35,547 bases of DNA from an uncultured Thiotrichaceae bacterium (lineage in GTDB: Bacteria; Pseudomonadota; Gammaproteobacteria; Thiotrichales; Thiotrichaceae): assembly GCA_902727985.1 (NCBI GenBank), contig CACVAY010000047.1:1-35547 (forward strand), given 5' to 3'. Position 1 is the stretch's first letter. Each line of letters starts with the position of its first letter. Positions 27,988 through 35,547 of this stretch are shown in pieces. A program made the position numbers and the translations under genes. Under the pieces are notes generated by a model that was not told the DNA's origin, searched no databases, and was given only the letters and a program-made list of their open reading frames with translations.

Positions 27988-30353
27988 TAGCAATCACCAC
28001 TTATTTCAAGAGTACCAAACGAAGCTCCTAAAATGCTGGATTTGTTCGTTGCAGCAAGTAACGATACGCATCCCTTAGGCACCTGATCATCTGACACAAG
28101 CGTCATAACCGCTCTGGCATCACCCTGTTTCACAGTCACCGCTTGGCACTGATCTAGCCCCATCGCTTGTATATCCTGTGAATTCATACTCACCGAATCA
28201 CGTTCTGTCGCATAGGTTTTTTGTAGGGATGTTGCCCGCTGGGTAACAGCATCAATAGAGAAGGCATGAAGATAGCTAATTTTTTGAAGTACGTTTGCCG
28301 GATTTGACAGTACTTCAGGTTTATCAAAGATTTCTGAACCTGAAAACTGGCGGGTATTATCGGGTTTACTCTCTACATTCGCATTGAATTCATCCAGAAC
28401 ATCCTGACTGCTCATGTACTCAAAACCATTAACACCCAGAACATTACCCATAACACGTAGCACTTTCCAACCAGGCTTCGAATCACCCCGTTGTTTAACA
28501 GCTGCACGATAACTTTGCTGTTTTCCTTCCGCGTTGATAAACGTTCCTGATGATTCCGAAGCGGTGGCGACAGGTAACAAAACATCAGCAACAGCTCGTA
28601 GTTTATCGCTAGCAAATGCGGTAAATGCAATCACCTTGGCATGATGCATCGCCCCTTCTGCAATCTGTGGGTTGGCACAGTCAAATTGTGGATCGACGTT
28701 ATAGAGAACATATGTTTTGGTCGCAGACATCAACATATCTGAGGTATGCCGGCCAATATCACCGGCATTTTCTCCACCAGCAACACGATGAGGAACCATC
28801 CCCGTTAACCATGCGCCAGCGGTATTTGCAGCTTCTGGCAAATACCCCAGTTTAGCACCAGAGCTCTTGGCCAGCACCGCAGCTAAGGCTCTCAAGGTCG
28901 CATAATGAGGGAAATTAACGACTTGGCTACCTAATACAACAAGTGACTTATCGCTGTTTTTTAATGCCTGACAAAGGCTTTCAAGAGAGTCATCTTTTTC
29001 ATTACTCAGTGCTTCAAGCTCTGAGGGTAAATCACCACAATAGCTAGCAATACTCGCCAAAGTATTCACCAGTCCAGCAGGGTCACGAATGAACTCACCA
29101 GAAACATCATAGTTATGCGTTAATGCATAAGGGTTAAGGAAAAAGACCTTCGCTCCTTTTGTTACTGCCTTACGTACCCGATGATTAATCATGGGTTGAT
29201 CACGACGAACATCAGAACCAATAAACAGGAATACTTTTTGTTCTTCTAAGCCTTCAATATCAGTGCCTAACCAAGGAAATTGTGGTTCCTTGCCCTGATC
29301 AGAAAAATCGATTTGGCGTAAGCGATGATCCAAATTGCTAATACCCTTGTTACGCATCAGCTTTTGTAATAAATATAACTCTTCAGTAGAAGAACTCGCT
29401 GAAGCCAACACACCCACTTCGTTAGGATCTGATGCTTCAAGCATTTCGCCAGCAGCTTCAAGAGCCGCATCCCATGAAACCGTATTCCATGAGCCATCAC
29501 TATTCTTGATCATGGGCTGAGTTTGACGGTCTTGGGCGTTCAAACCTTCATAACTGAATCTGTCGCGGTCTGAAATCCAACATTCATTGATTGCATCATT
29601 TTCTTGAGGTACAACCCGCATCACTTCATCTTGGAAAGAATGCAGAAACACATTCGAACCTACACAGTCATGAGAAGCGATAGAAGGTGCTTGAGCAATC
29701 TCCCACGCACGGGCTTTATAACGTGAAGGCTTTGCAGTTAAAGCACCAACGGGACAGATATCAATGACATTTCCTGATAATTCAGAGTCGAGACTCTTTT
29801 CAATATACGTCCCAATCTCCATCGACTCACTTCGACCTGTTGCACCCAACTCACGCATGCCTGCAATTTCTTCACCAAAACGAACACAACGTGTACATTG
29901 AATGCACCGTGTCATTTCAGTTTCAACGAGTGGCCCTATATCTTTGTCAGCAACAACACGCTTAATCTCAACATATGCCGAAGAATGATCACCATGGGAG
30001 ACAGAAATATCTTGCAACTCGCACTCACCCCCCTGATCGCAAATCGGGCAATCCAAGGGGTGATTGATGAGCAAGAATTCCATAATGGATTTCTGTGATT
30101 CAGCGGCTTTCACAGAATTGGTTAGTACTTTCATACCAGGCATAACTGGCGTTGCACACGCTGGCATTGGCTTAGGGGCTTTTTCGACTTCCACCAAACA
30201 CATTCTGCAATTAGCTGAGATTGAGAGCTTTTCGTGGTAACAGAAACGAGGAATATTAATACCCGCCCTATCTGCTACTTCAATAATCATCTTACCAGGT
30301 TCGGCTTGCAATTCTTGGCCATTGATTTCGATGGTAATTAGATCATCACTCAT
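27987..30353 (-). CDS. nuoG: NADH-quinone oxidoreductase subunit G
   Basis: Largest peripheral-arm subunit, relaying electrons through several Fe-S clusters. The 788 residues hold an N-terminal 2Fe-2S ferredoxin domain (Cys 38, 49, 52, 66), a His-Cys3 4Fe-4S site (His98, Cys102, 105, 111) and another 4Fe-4S site starting C150-x2-C153-x2-C156 with a fourth Cys in DICPVG. The rest is a molybdopterin-oxidoreductase-like domain that has lost the cofactor. It is shorter than E. coli NuoG (about 908). It overlaps nuoF by the four bases ATGA. Confidence 0.97.
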   Translation of the reverse strand: MSDDLITIEINGQELQAEPGKMIIEVADRAGINIPRFCYHEKLSISANCRMCLVEVEKAPKPMPACATPVMPGMKVLTNSVKAAESQKSIMEFLLINHPLDCPICDQGGECELQDISVSHGDHSSAYVEIKRVVADKDIGPLVETEMTRCIQCTRCVRFGEEIAGMRELGATGRSESMEIGTYIEKSLDSELSGNVIDICPVGALTAKPSRYKARAWEIAQAPSIASHDCVGSNVFLHSFQDEVMRVVPQENDAINECWISDRDRFSYEGLNAQDRQTQPMIKNSDGSWNTVSWDAALEAAGEMLEASDPNEVGVLASASSSTEELYLLQKLMRNKGISNLDHRLRQIDFSDQGKEPQFPWLGTDIEGLEEQKVFLFIGSDVRRDQPMINHRVRKAVTKGAKVFFLNPYALTHNYDVSGEFIRDPAGLVNTLASIASYCGDLPSELEALSNEKDDSLESLCQALKNSDKSLVVLGSQVVNFPHYATLRALAAVLAKSSGAKLGYLPEAANTAGAWLTGMVPHRVAGGENAGDIGRHTSDMLMSATKTYVLYNVDPQFDCANPQIAEGAMHHAKVIAFTAFASDKLRAVADVLLPVATASESSGTFINAEGKQQSYRAAVKQRGDSKPGWKVLRVMGNVLGVNGFEYMSSQDVLDEFNANVESKPDNTRQFSGSEIFDKPEVLSNPANVLQKISYLHAFSIDAVTQRATSLQKTYATERDSVSMNSQDIQAMGLDQCQAVTVKQGDARAVMTLVSDDQVPKGCVSLLAATNKSSILGASFGTLEISGDC

Positions 30354-31633
30354 GATTTACCTCCGACCATACTGCGACCATATTTGACGTAATATTCAAA
30401 CTCATCGCGATAATGCTCAATGAAACTCCAAACGGGCATTGCTGCCGCCTCACCTAATGCACAGATGGTGCGACCTTCAATTTTATGTGCCACATCAACT
30501 AATTTTTCAATATCAGCCGTGGTTCCTTGGCCATTCACAATTCGCGTTAACATCCGATAGAGCCAACCAGTGCCTTCTCGACAGGGAGTACATTGACCAC
30601 AAGATTCTGAAAAATAAAAGCGAGATATGCGACGTAGTAACTGCACCATATCCGTCGAATCATCGATAACCATGACAGCGCCCGAACCTAAATAAGACCC
30701 CGCATGTTGGATGGAATCATAATCCATGGTGAGCTCCATCATCTTGTCTCCAGGCAAGACTGGAACTGATGACCCGCCAGGAATAACGGCTTTGAGTTTT
30801 CTACCTTTCCATACACCACCTGCCATCTCTAGCAAATCGGCAAAAGGTGTTCCCATTGGAATTTCAAAATTCCCAGGGTTCTCTAAATGACCAGACATAG
30901 AAAACAGTTTTTCACCGCCAGAGCCTTCTATGCCCTGCTCCATAAACCACTCACCACCACGAGTCAGAATCGTTGGGATGGAAGCGAGTGTTTCTGTGTT
31001 ATTGATTGTTGTTGGGCGACCATAAAGACCAAAGTTTGCAGGAAATGGGGGTTTAAAACGTGGCTGACCTTTTTTACCCTCTAAGGACTCAAGCAAGGCT
31101 GTCTCTTCACCACAAATATAAGCACCAGCACCCAACGAACCATAGAGATCGAAATCGATTCCAGTACCCTTGATATCTTTACCCAGATAACCAGCATCAT
31201 AGGCTTCTTTTAGCGCCTCTTCGAAATGAATGAAGGGTTCATCCATAAACTCACCGCGCAGATAGTTATACCCAACCGTAGCACCGATGGAATAACCAGC
31301 AATTGCCATACCTTCAATCAAAGCATGTGGATTAAAGCGTAAAATATCACGATCTTTACAGGTACCTGGCTCAGATTCATCTGAATTACAAACGATATAC
31401 TTTTGACCTGGCATTTTACGTGGCATAAAGCTCCACTTAAGACCTGTAGGGAAACCTGCTCCTCCACGTCCTCGTAAACCAGAACTTTTCACCTCTTCAA
31501 TGATATCGTCGGGAGACGTTTCTTCATCGAGAATTTTTTGCCATGCCTGATAACCACCGACCTTCAAGTAGCTTTCAAGGGTATGAGCTTTATCTCCGAA
31601 TTGTTTGGTTGTAAAGCAAACCTGATCAACCAT
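30350..31633 (-). CDS. nuoF: NADH-quinone oxidoreductase subunit F (NADH and FMN site)
   Basis: Entry point of electrons: binds NADH, FMN and cluster N3. Starting at ATG 31633 gives 427 residues; the frame could extend one codon to a TTG. The glycine-rich [13 protein letters not shown] is at 55-67 and the FMN-binding [15 protein letters not shown] follows. The 4Fe-4S ligands are C345, C348, C351 and C391. The start lies just downstream of the nuoE stop. Confidence 0.98.
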   Translation of the reverse strand: MVDQVCFTTKQFGDKAHTLESYLKVGGYQAWQKILDEETSPDDIIEEVKSSGLRGRGGAGFPTGLKWSFMPRKMPGQKYIVCNSDESEPGTCKDRDILRFNPHALIEGMAIAGYSIGATVGYNYLRGEFMDEPFIHFEEALKEAYDAGYLGKDIKGTGIDFDLYGSLGAGAYICGEETALLESLEGKKGQPRFKPPFPANFGLYGRPTTINNTETLASIPTILTRGGEWFMEQGIEGSGGEKLFSMSGHLENPGNFEIPMGTPFADLLEMAGGVWKGRKLKAVIPGGSSVPVLPGDKMMELTMDYDSIQHAGSYLGSGAVMVIDDSTDMVQLLRRISRFYFSESCGQCTPCREGTGWLYRMLTRIVNGQGTTADIEKLVDVAHKIEGRTICALGEAAAMPVWSFIEHYRDEFEYYVKYGRSMVGGKS

Positions 31634-31637
31634 CAAC

Positions 31638-32144
31638 TCACTCCAGATTATCTAAAATCTCATCAACTTTTTCAGTGGTGAGATCAGTGTAATAAACATG
31701 ATTGACTTGCATCATCGGCGCACTACTACAGGCAGCAAGACATTCTTCTTCCTGTTTGATGAAAAACTTGCGGTCAGGTGTTGATTCACCCGTTTTCACA
31801 CCCAGTTTCGTTTCAATATGCTCAACAATTTCGTCCGAACCACGCAACATGCAAGACACATTGGTACAAACTGAAACGGAGTACTTAGCCGCAGCTTTCT
31901 CATCCGTTTCATACATCGAATAGAAACTAGCAACTTCATAAACCGCAATGTTATCGAGATCAAGATAGTCAGCTACCGCATCCATCTTTTCAATCGACAA
32001 ATAATGATCTTCATGCATCACCGCGCGCAATGCCGCTAATAATGCAGAACGTTTCTGTTCCGGGGGATATTTTGTTAACCAATGATCAATGTCTTCACGC
32101 TCGTAAGTTGAGAGCAAATCACTGGGTCTTGATAGCGTCGTCAT
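31638..32144 (-). CDS. nuoE: NADH-quinone oxidoreductase subunit E (2Fe-2S)
   Basis: Thioredoxin-like peripheral subunit carrying cluster N1a beside NuoF. The 168 residues match the family. The four ligands are C93, C98, C135 and C139 in the pattern C-x4-C...C-x3-C. The N-terminal helical domain includes [15 protein letters not shown] and VASFYSMY. Its ATG overlaps the nuoD stop in a TAATG. Confidence 0.97.
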   Translation of the reverse strand: MTTLSRPSDLLSTYEREDIDHWLTKYPPEQKRSALLAALRAVMHEDHYLSIEKMDAVADYLDLDNIAVYEVASFYSMYETDEKAAAKYSVSVCTNVSCMLRGSDEIVEHIETKLGVKTGESTPDRKFFIKQEEECLAACSSAPMMQVNHVYYTDLTTEKVDEILDNLE

Positions 32145-33397
32145 TATCGGTCTACCTCACCAAATACAATGTCTTGTGTACCAATAATGGTTACCACATC
32201 TGCCAACATATGACCTCTCGCCATTTCATCAATTGACGATAAATGCACAAAACCAGGAGCACGTAACTTCACACGATAGGGTTTGTTCGCACCATCGGAA
32301 ACCAGATAACAACCAAACTCACCTTTAGGATGCTCAACGGCGGAATACACCTGCCCTTCAGGTAAGGTATAACCTTCAGTCGCGAGTTTGAAATGTTGAA
32401 TAAGCGATTCCATACCTGATTTCATATCAGTACGATTTGGTGGAGCAACTGCGCTGTCATCTAACATCACAGGCCCAGGGGTTGCTCTTAGCCAATCAAC
32501 ACACTGTTTAATGATTCGATTGGACTGACGCATTTCCTCAACACGCACTAAGTAACGATCGTAACAGTCACCTTCCACACCAACAGGTATATCAAAGTCA
32601 ACTTTATCGTAAGCTGCATAGGGTTGCTTTTTACGTAAATCCCATTCAATGCCTGAACCTCTAAGCATTGGACCAGAAAAGCCAAGTTGCTTAGCTCGTT
32701 CTGGAGTCACTACGCCAACACCAACTAAACGCTGTTTCCAAATTCGGTTATCTGTCAATAATGTTTCATATTCATCAACGCAGGCTGGGAAACGCCGTGT
32801 GAAATCTTCAATAAAGTCCAATACGGAACCCGACCGGGTTTCATTGAGTTTATTGACATCCTGCTTACTCTTCCAACGTGACTCCTCATAAAGCGGCATG
32901 CTATCTGGTAAGTCACGATACACACCACCTGGACGGTAGTACGTTGCATGTAAACGAGCACCAGACACTGCCTCGTATACATCCATTAAATCTTCACGTT
33001 CACGAAAGGCATAAAGGAACATCGTCATTGCGCCAACGTCCAAACCGTGAGCACCGATCCACATTAAATGATTTAAGATTCGGGTAATTTCATCGAACAT
33101 GGTTCGGATGTATTGCGCTCGAATAGGTGCTTCGATTCCCATCAATTGCTCTATTGCACGAACATAGGCATGTTCATTACACATCATCGAGACATAATCG
33201 AGACGATCCATATAACCAATACTTTGGTTGTAGGGTTTGGATTCGGCTAGCTTTTCAGTGCCACGATGCAATAAACCAATGTGTGGATCTGCTCGCTCTA
33301 TAACCTCTCCATCCATTTCTAGAACAAGACGTAATACGCCATGCGCTGCCGGATGAGCAGGGCCAAAATTCAAAGTGAAATTACGAATATCAGGCAT
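32144..33397 (-). CDS. nuoD: NADH-quinone oxidoreductase subunit D
   Basis: Peripheral subunit that with NuoB forms the quinone reduction site. The 417 residues match the free-standing NuoD of non-enteric bacteria. The N-terminal [21 protein letters not shown] holds the conserved His of the quinone pocket, and [12 protein letters not shown] and the C-terminal [14 protein letters not shown] are family signatures. Separate nuoC and nuoD contrasts with the fused nuoCD of E. coli. The ATG overlaps the nuoC stop. Confidence 0.98.
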   Translation of the reverse strand: MPDIRNFTLNFGPAHPAAHGVLRLVLEMDGEVIERADPHIGLLHRGTEKLAESKPYNQSIGYMDRLDYVSMMCNEHAYVRAIEQLMGIEAPIRAQYIRTMFDEITRILNHLMWIGAHGLDVGAMTMFLYAFREREDLMDVYEAVSGARLHATYYRPGGVYRDLPDSMPLYEESRWKSKQDVNKLNETRSGSVLDFIEDFTRRFPACVDEYETLLTDNRIWKQRLVGVGVVTPERAKQLGFSGPMLRGSGIEWDLRKKQPYAAYDKVDFDIPVGVEGDCYDRYLVRVEEMRQSNRIIKQCVDWLRATPGPVMLDDSAVAPPNRTDMKSGMESLIQHFKLATEGYTLPEGQVYSAVEHPKGEFGCYLVSDGANKPYRVKLRAPGFVHLSSIDEMARGHMLADVVTIIGTQDIVFGEVDR

Positions 33398-34107
33398 TAA
33401 TCATCACCCTCAATCGGAGAAGAAATTGAATCATTTTCACGAATCACTCTTGGCACTAAAACTCGAGGCTCAATCGTTACAGGCTCATAGACAACCCGCT
33501 CTTCCTCTTCGTCATAGCGCATTTCAACATGCCCAACCAATGGAAAATCTTTTCTAAATGGATGTCCAACAAAGCCATAATCCGTAAGGATACGACGTAA
33601 ATCTGGGTGCCCAGAAAAAACAATACCAAATAGATCAAATGCTTCGCGTTCAAACCAATTAGCAGACGACCATACTTCAACAACAGAGTCGATAACCGGC
33701 ACATCATTATCACTACAGTAAGCACGGACACGAATACGATGATTGTTTTCAACTGATAATACATGATAAATAACGGCAAAACGCTCACCATCGTATTCTT
33801 CATACTCAGGAGCATCTTCAAAATTAAACCACTCGGAACCCGTTTGTTTTACGCCACGACTAAAGCCAGATCCTGATGCCTGTGTCTCCCATTCCGTACT
33901 ACCAAAAGACAGATAATCAATTCCCGACAAATCAACTAACTCATCACACAAAGTCGTATCATCATTAATAAGAAAATAAGATACCGCAAGAATATCTTCA
34001 GCTTTGATATTCAGCGTTAGCTCACCGTACGCAATTTCTGTAGAAATCAGCTTGTCGTTGAGCTTACCTTGGATATAAGTCTCTAAATGTTGCAACGATT
34101 CAGTCAT
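33397..34107 (-). CDS. nuoC: NADH-quinone oxidoreductase subunit C
   Basis: Peripheral connecting subunit (30-kDa subunit homologue) of 236 residues. The diagnostic stretch is [43 protein letters not shown], containing the 30-kDa family signature (E-R-E-x-x-D-L-x-G). Both ends are less conserved: the N-terminal region of about 60 residues is acidic. It begins six bases after nuoB. Confidence 0.97.
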   Translation of the reverse strand: MTESLQHLETYIQGKLNDKLISTEIAYGELTLNIKAEDILAVSYFLINDDTTLCDELVDLSGIDYLSFGSTEWETQASGSGFSRGVKQTGSEWFNFEDAPEYEEYDGERFAVIYHVLSVENNHRIRVRAYCSDNDVPVIDSVVEVWSSANWFEREAFDLFGIVFSGHPDLRRILTDYGFVGHPFRKDFPLVGHVEMRYDEEEERVVYEPVTIEPRVLVPRVIRENDSISSPIEGDD

Positions 34108-34113
34108 TAATGA

Positions 34114-34593
34114 TTAGCCTCGTGCAATGGTATTCGTATTACGAATTTTATTTTGTAATTGAATAATGCCATATAACAATGCTTCAGCTGTCGGAGGACA
34201 GCCTGGCACATAGATATCTACCGGCACAATACGATCACAACCTCTAACCACAGAGTAGGAATAATGGTAATAACCTCCGCCATTGGCGCATGATCCCATC
34301 GAGATCACCCAACGAGGCTCAGCCATTTGGTCATAAACTTTACGTAGCGCAGGAGCCATCTTATTCGTTAATGTCCCAGCAACAATCATGACATCAGATT
34401 GACGAGGGCTGGGACGGAAAACGATACCGAAACGGTCAAGATCATAGCGAGAAGCACCCGCGTGCATCATTTCAACGGCACAGCAGGCTAAACCAAAAGT
34501 AACGGGCCATAACGAACCAGTGCGCGCCCAATTAATCAACTTATCAGCAGAAGTCGTTACAAAACCTTCCTTAAGAACACCCTCTATTCCCAT
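34114..34593 (-). CDS. nuoB: NADH-quinone oxidoreductase subunit B (cluster N2)
   Basis: Carries cluster N2, which reduces quinone. ATG 34593 gives 159 residues and lies inside nuoA (10-bp overlap); the longer frame starts at GTG 34614 with no family support. The N2 ligands are C37, C38, C102 and C132, including the tandem Cys pair in [22 protein letters not shown] closes the domain. Translational coupling with nuoA is likely. Confidence 0.98.
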   Translation of the reverse strand: MGIEGVLKEGFVTTSADKLINWARTGSLWPVTFGLACCAVEMMHAGASRYDLDRFGIVFRPSPRQSDVMIVAGTLTNKMAPALRKVYDQMAEPRWVISMGSCANGGGYYHYSYSVVRGCDRIVPVDIYVPGCPPTAEALLYGIIQLQNKIRNTNTIARG

Positions 34594-34940
34594 TCTAACG
34601 CACCCTTTTTCCACTCATAGATAAAACCCACGATAAGAATAAGAAGAAATATTGCCATCGAGATCAAGCCAAACATGCCAATTTCATCAAGCACAATCGC
34701 CCACGGAAAAAGAAACGCAATTTCAAGATCAAAAATAATAAAGAGAATGGCAACGAGATAATATCTCACATCAAACTTAATACGTGCATCCTCAAAAGCT
34801 TCGAATCCACATTCAAAAGGGGCATCTTTTTGTGCGTATGCTTTTCTAGGGCCCAGCAACATACCAAGCACGAGCAACACCACTGCCAAACCAACGGCAA
34901 CTCCCATAAAGATAAGAATCGGCAGATAGGCCTCAACCAT
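34584..34940 (-). CDS. nuoA: NADH-quinone oxidoreductase subunit A
   Basis: Small three-helix membrane subunit, first gene of the operon. The 118 residues match the family. The loop YECGFE-type segment ([21 protein letters not shown]) holds the conserved Cys of the quinone-site loop, and the later [19 protein letters not shown] contains the conserved Asp-Glu membrane pair. AGGGAG lies five bases before the ATG. The upstream AT-rich region carries its likely promoter. Confidence 0.97.
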   Translation of the reverse strand: MVEAYLPILIFMGVAVGLAVVLLVLGMLLGPRKAYAQKDAPFECGFEAFEDARIKFDVRYYLVAILFIIFDLEIAFLFPWAIVLDEIGMFGLISMAIFLLILIVGFIYEWKKGALEWE

Positions 34941-34981
34941 TAGAACTCCCTTAGATTATGCTGCACAGATCAAGCGAACAG

Positions 34982-35001
34982 GTATATGACTGCACATATA
35001 C
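34982..35001. repeat. Inverted repeat in the nuo leader
   Basis: GTATATG-N6-CATATAC, a perfect 7-bp inverted repeat, 40-60 bp upstream of the nuoA ATG and just downstream of the predicted transcription start. It could be an operator or an RNA hairpin. Confidence 0.6.
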
Positions 35002-35019
35002 ACTTGACCAACTCCCAAG

Positions 35020-35048
35020 AATATACACAACGGTAGTTGTGTACTCAA
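35020..35048 (-). promoter_or_regulatory. Likely sigma70 promoter of nuoA-N with operator-like palindrome
   Basis: On the minus strand TTGAGT (35043-35048), a 17-bp spacer and TATATT (35020-35025). The palindrome TACACAAC-ggta-GTTGTGTA (35024-35043) fills the spacer and touches both boxes. About 80 bp upstream of nuoA. Promoter hexamers are good matches with optimal spacing; function is inferred. Confidence 0.6.
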
Positions 35049-35071
35049 GCCACTGAACACAAATAATCTTG

Positions 35072-35085
35072 TTGACATACATCAC
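35072..35085. promoter_or_regulatory. FNR/CRP-like dyad upstream of nuo promoter
   Basis: TTGAC-ATAC-ATCAC matches eight of ten defined bases of the FNR consensus TTGAT-N4-ATCAA; it can also be read as TGTGA-N6-TCAAC, close to the CRP half-sites. It is centred about 65 bp before the predicted start of transcription, close to a class I activator position. Confidence 0.35.
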
Positions 35086-35443
35086 ATTCCCTATTAGGCG
35101 AAAACCAAAAAAACACATAAATTAAACGCCAAAAAACCCATTATAAGTATTAAATTTCAAACACTTAAAAGAACATTAAGTTAAACAATACTAAGAATTA
35201 ATTATTAATTTATTTTATTAGCTCATATAAAAAATAATTGATAGCCATCTAACTATTTAAACAATCAAACAAGCTAAACTTACAACCATTTCATTGGTGA
35301 AAATCAAATGTAAACCACTATACGAAAGATTATTTAATCGATATTAAATTATTATATTTCAGATGTTTGAGATAAATAGAAAACTCATAAAAGACACTAG
35401 CAATCAACACATAAACTCATAAACTCATAAAATAGACAGACAC

Positions 35444-35473
35444 AAAAAAGCCTGCTACTAAGCAGGCTTTTTT
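35444..35473. terminator. Intrinsic terminator near right edge
   Basis: AAAAAAGCCTGCT-acta-AGCAGGCTTTTTT, a perfect bidirectional hairpin. Most likely ends a minus-strand gene lying beyond the right edge, insulating the nuo control region from it. Confidence 0.9.
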
Positions 35474-35547
35474 AAAACTCCGATGTCTCTAGAGCACCTA
35501 TACACTGCGCGACAACCAAAAGTTAATGGAAGTAAACGTCTTCGCCA

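Larger units (their letters stand above)
34941..35443. other. Gene-free AT-rich nuo control region
   Basis: About 500 bp with no gene. It holds the nuo promoter, two perfect inverted repeats, an FNR/CRP-like dyad, A-tracts from 35101 (possible bend or UP-type element) and a short tandem repeat of ATAAACTC at 35411-35430. I see nothing else in 35140-35400. Confidence 0.6.

Noticed and set aside
35474-35547. Possible tRNA or gene tail at the right edge (minus frame ending GEDVYFH)
   Set aside because: No tRNA fold can be drawn, and eight residues are too few to call a gene, although a minus-strand gene ending here would fit the terminator.

Overview
This window looks like a chromosomal core segment of a marine or freshwater-type gammaproteobacterium of fairly low GC. 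The evidence is a NuoA-N complex I operon, a gamma/beta-type F1Fo ATP synthase operon, MinCDE, UvrD, RecN, NadK and RsuA, all closest in motif pattern to gammaproteobacterial versions. NuoC and NuoD are separate genes, unlike enteric bacteria, and an LbtU-type porin (a family known from Legionella) is present. I cannot name a genus from sequence alone.

Layout, left to right. (1) 1-2207: 3'-truncated rsuA and an LbtU-family outer-membrane porin, both on the minus strand, then a decayed coding remnant. (2) 2208-4756: nadK and recN, co-directional on the plus strand. (3) 4834-6042: a secreted protein with thrombospondin type 3-like Asp-rich repeats (minus), then a gene-free stretch of about 550 bp with a terminator-like hairpin. 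(4) 6600-8514: minC-minD-minE (transcribed leftward). (5) 8671-15947: a complete ATP synthase operon atpZ-atpI-atpB-E-F-H-A-G-D-C, transcribed leftward, ending in a strong intrinsic terminator. (6) 16049-18766: a VanZ-like membrane protein gene and uvrD, divergently transcribed. (7) 18864-20276: an exported protein with repeated V-P-A-x-F modules and a C-terminal peptidoglycan-binding domain, converging on uvrD through a shared bidirectional terminator. (8) 20500-34940: the complete 14-gene nuoA-N operon, transcribed leftward. (9) 34941-35547: an AT-rich nuo control region and the terminator of whatever lies beyond the right edge.

Functionally the window is dominated by oxidative energy conservation. 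Complex I oxidises NADH and pumps protons, and the ATP synthase spends that gradient. Accessory genes cover NADP supply (nadK), division-site placement (min), DNA repair (recN, uvrD) and the cell envelope (porin, repeat protein, PG-binding protein).

Most of the window is ordinary housekeeping DNA and I see no clear new multi-gene system. The best leads are inverted repeats set into the core promoters of both the nuo and atp operons, an unusual ATP synthase c subunit (Glu65 with Trp32), the modular V-P-A-x-F PG-binding protein, the Asp-rich repeat protein with a novel C-terminal domain, and a hairpin-ended gene-free stretch that could encode a small RNA. Start codons were re-chosen where the longest reading frame began at an unlikely TTG or GTG.
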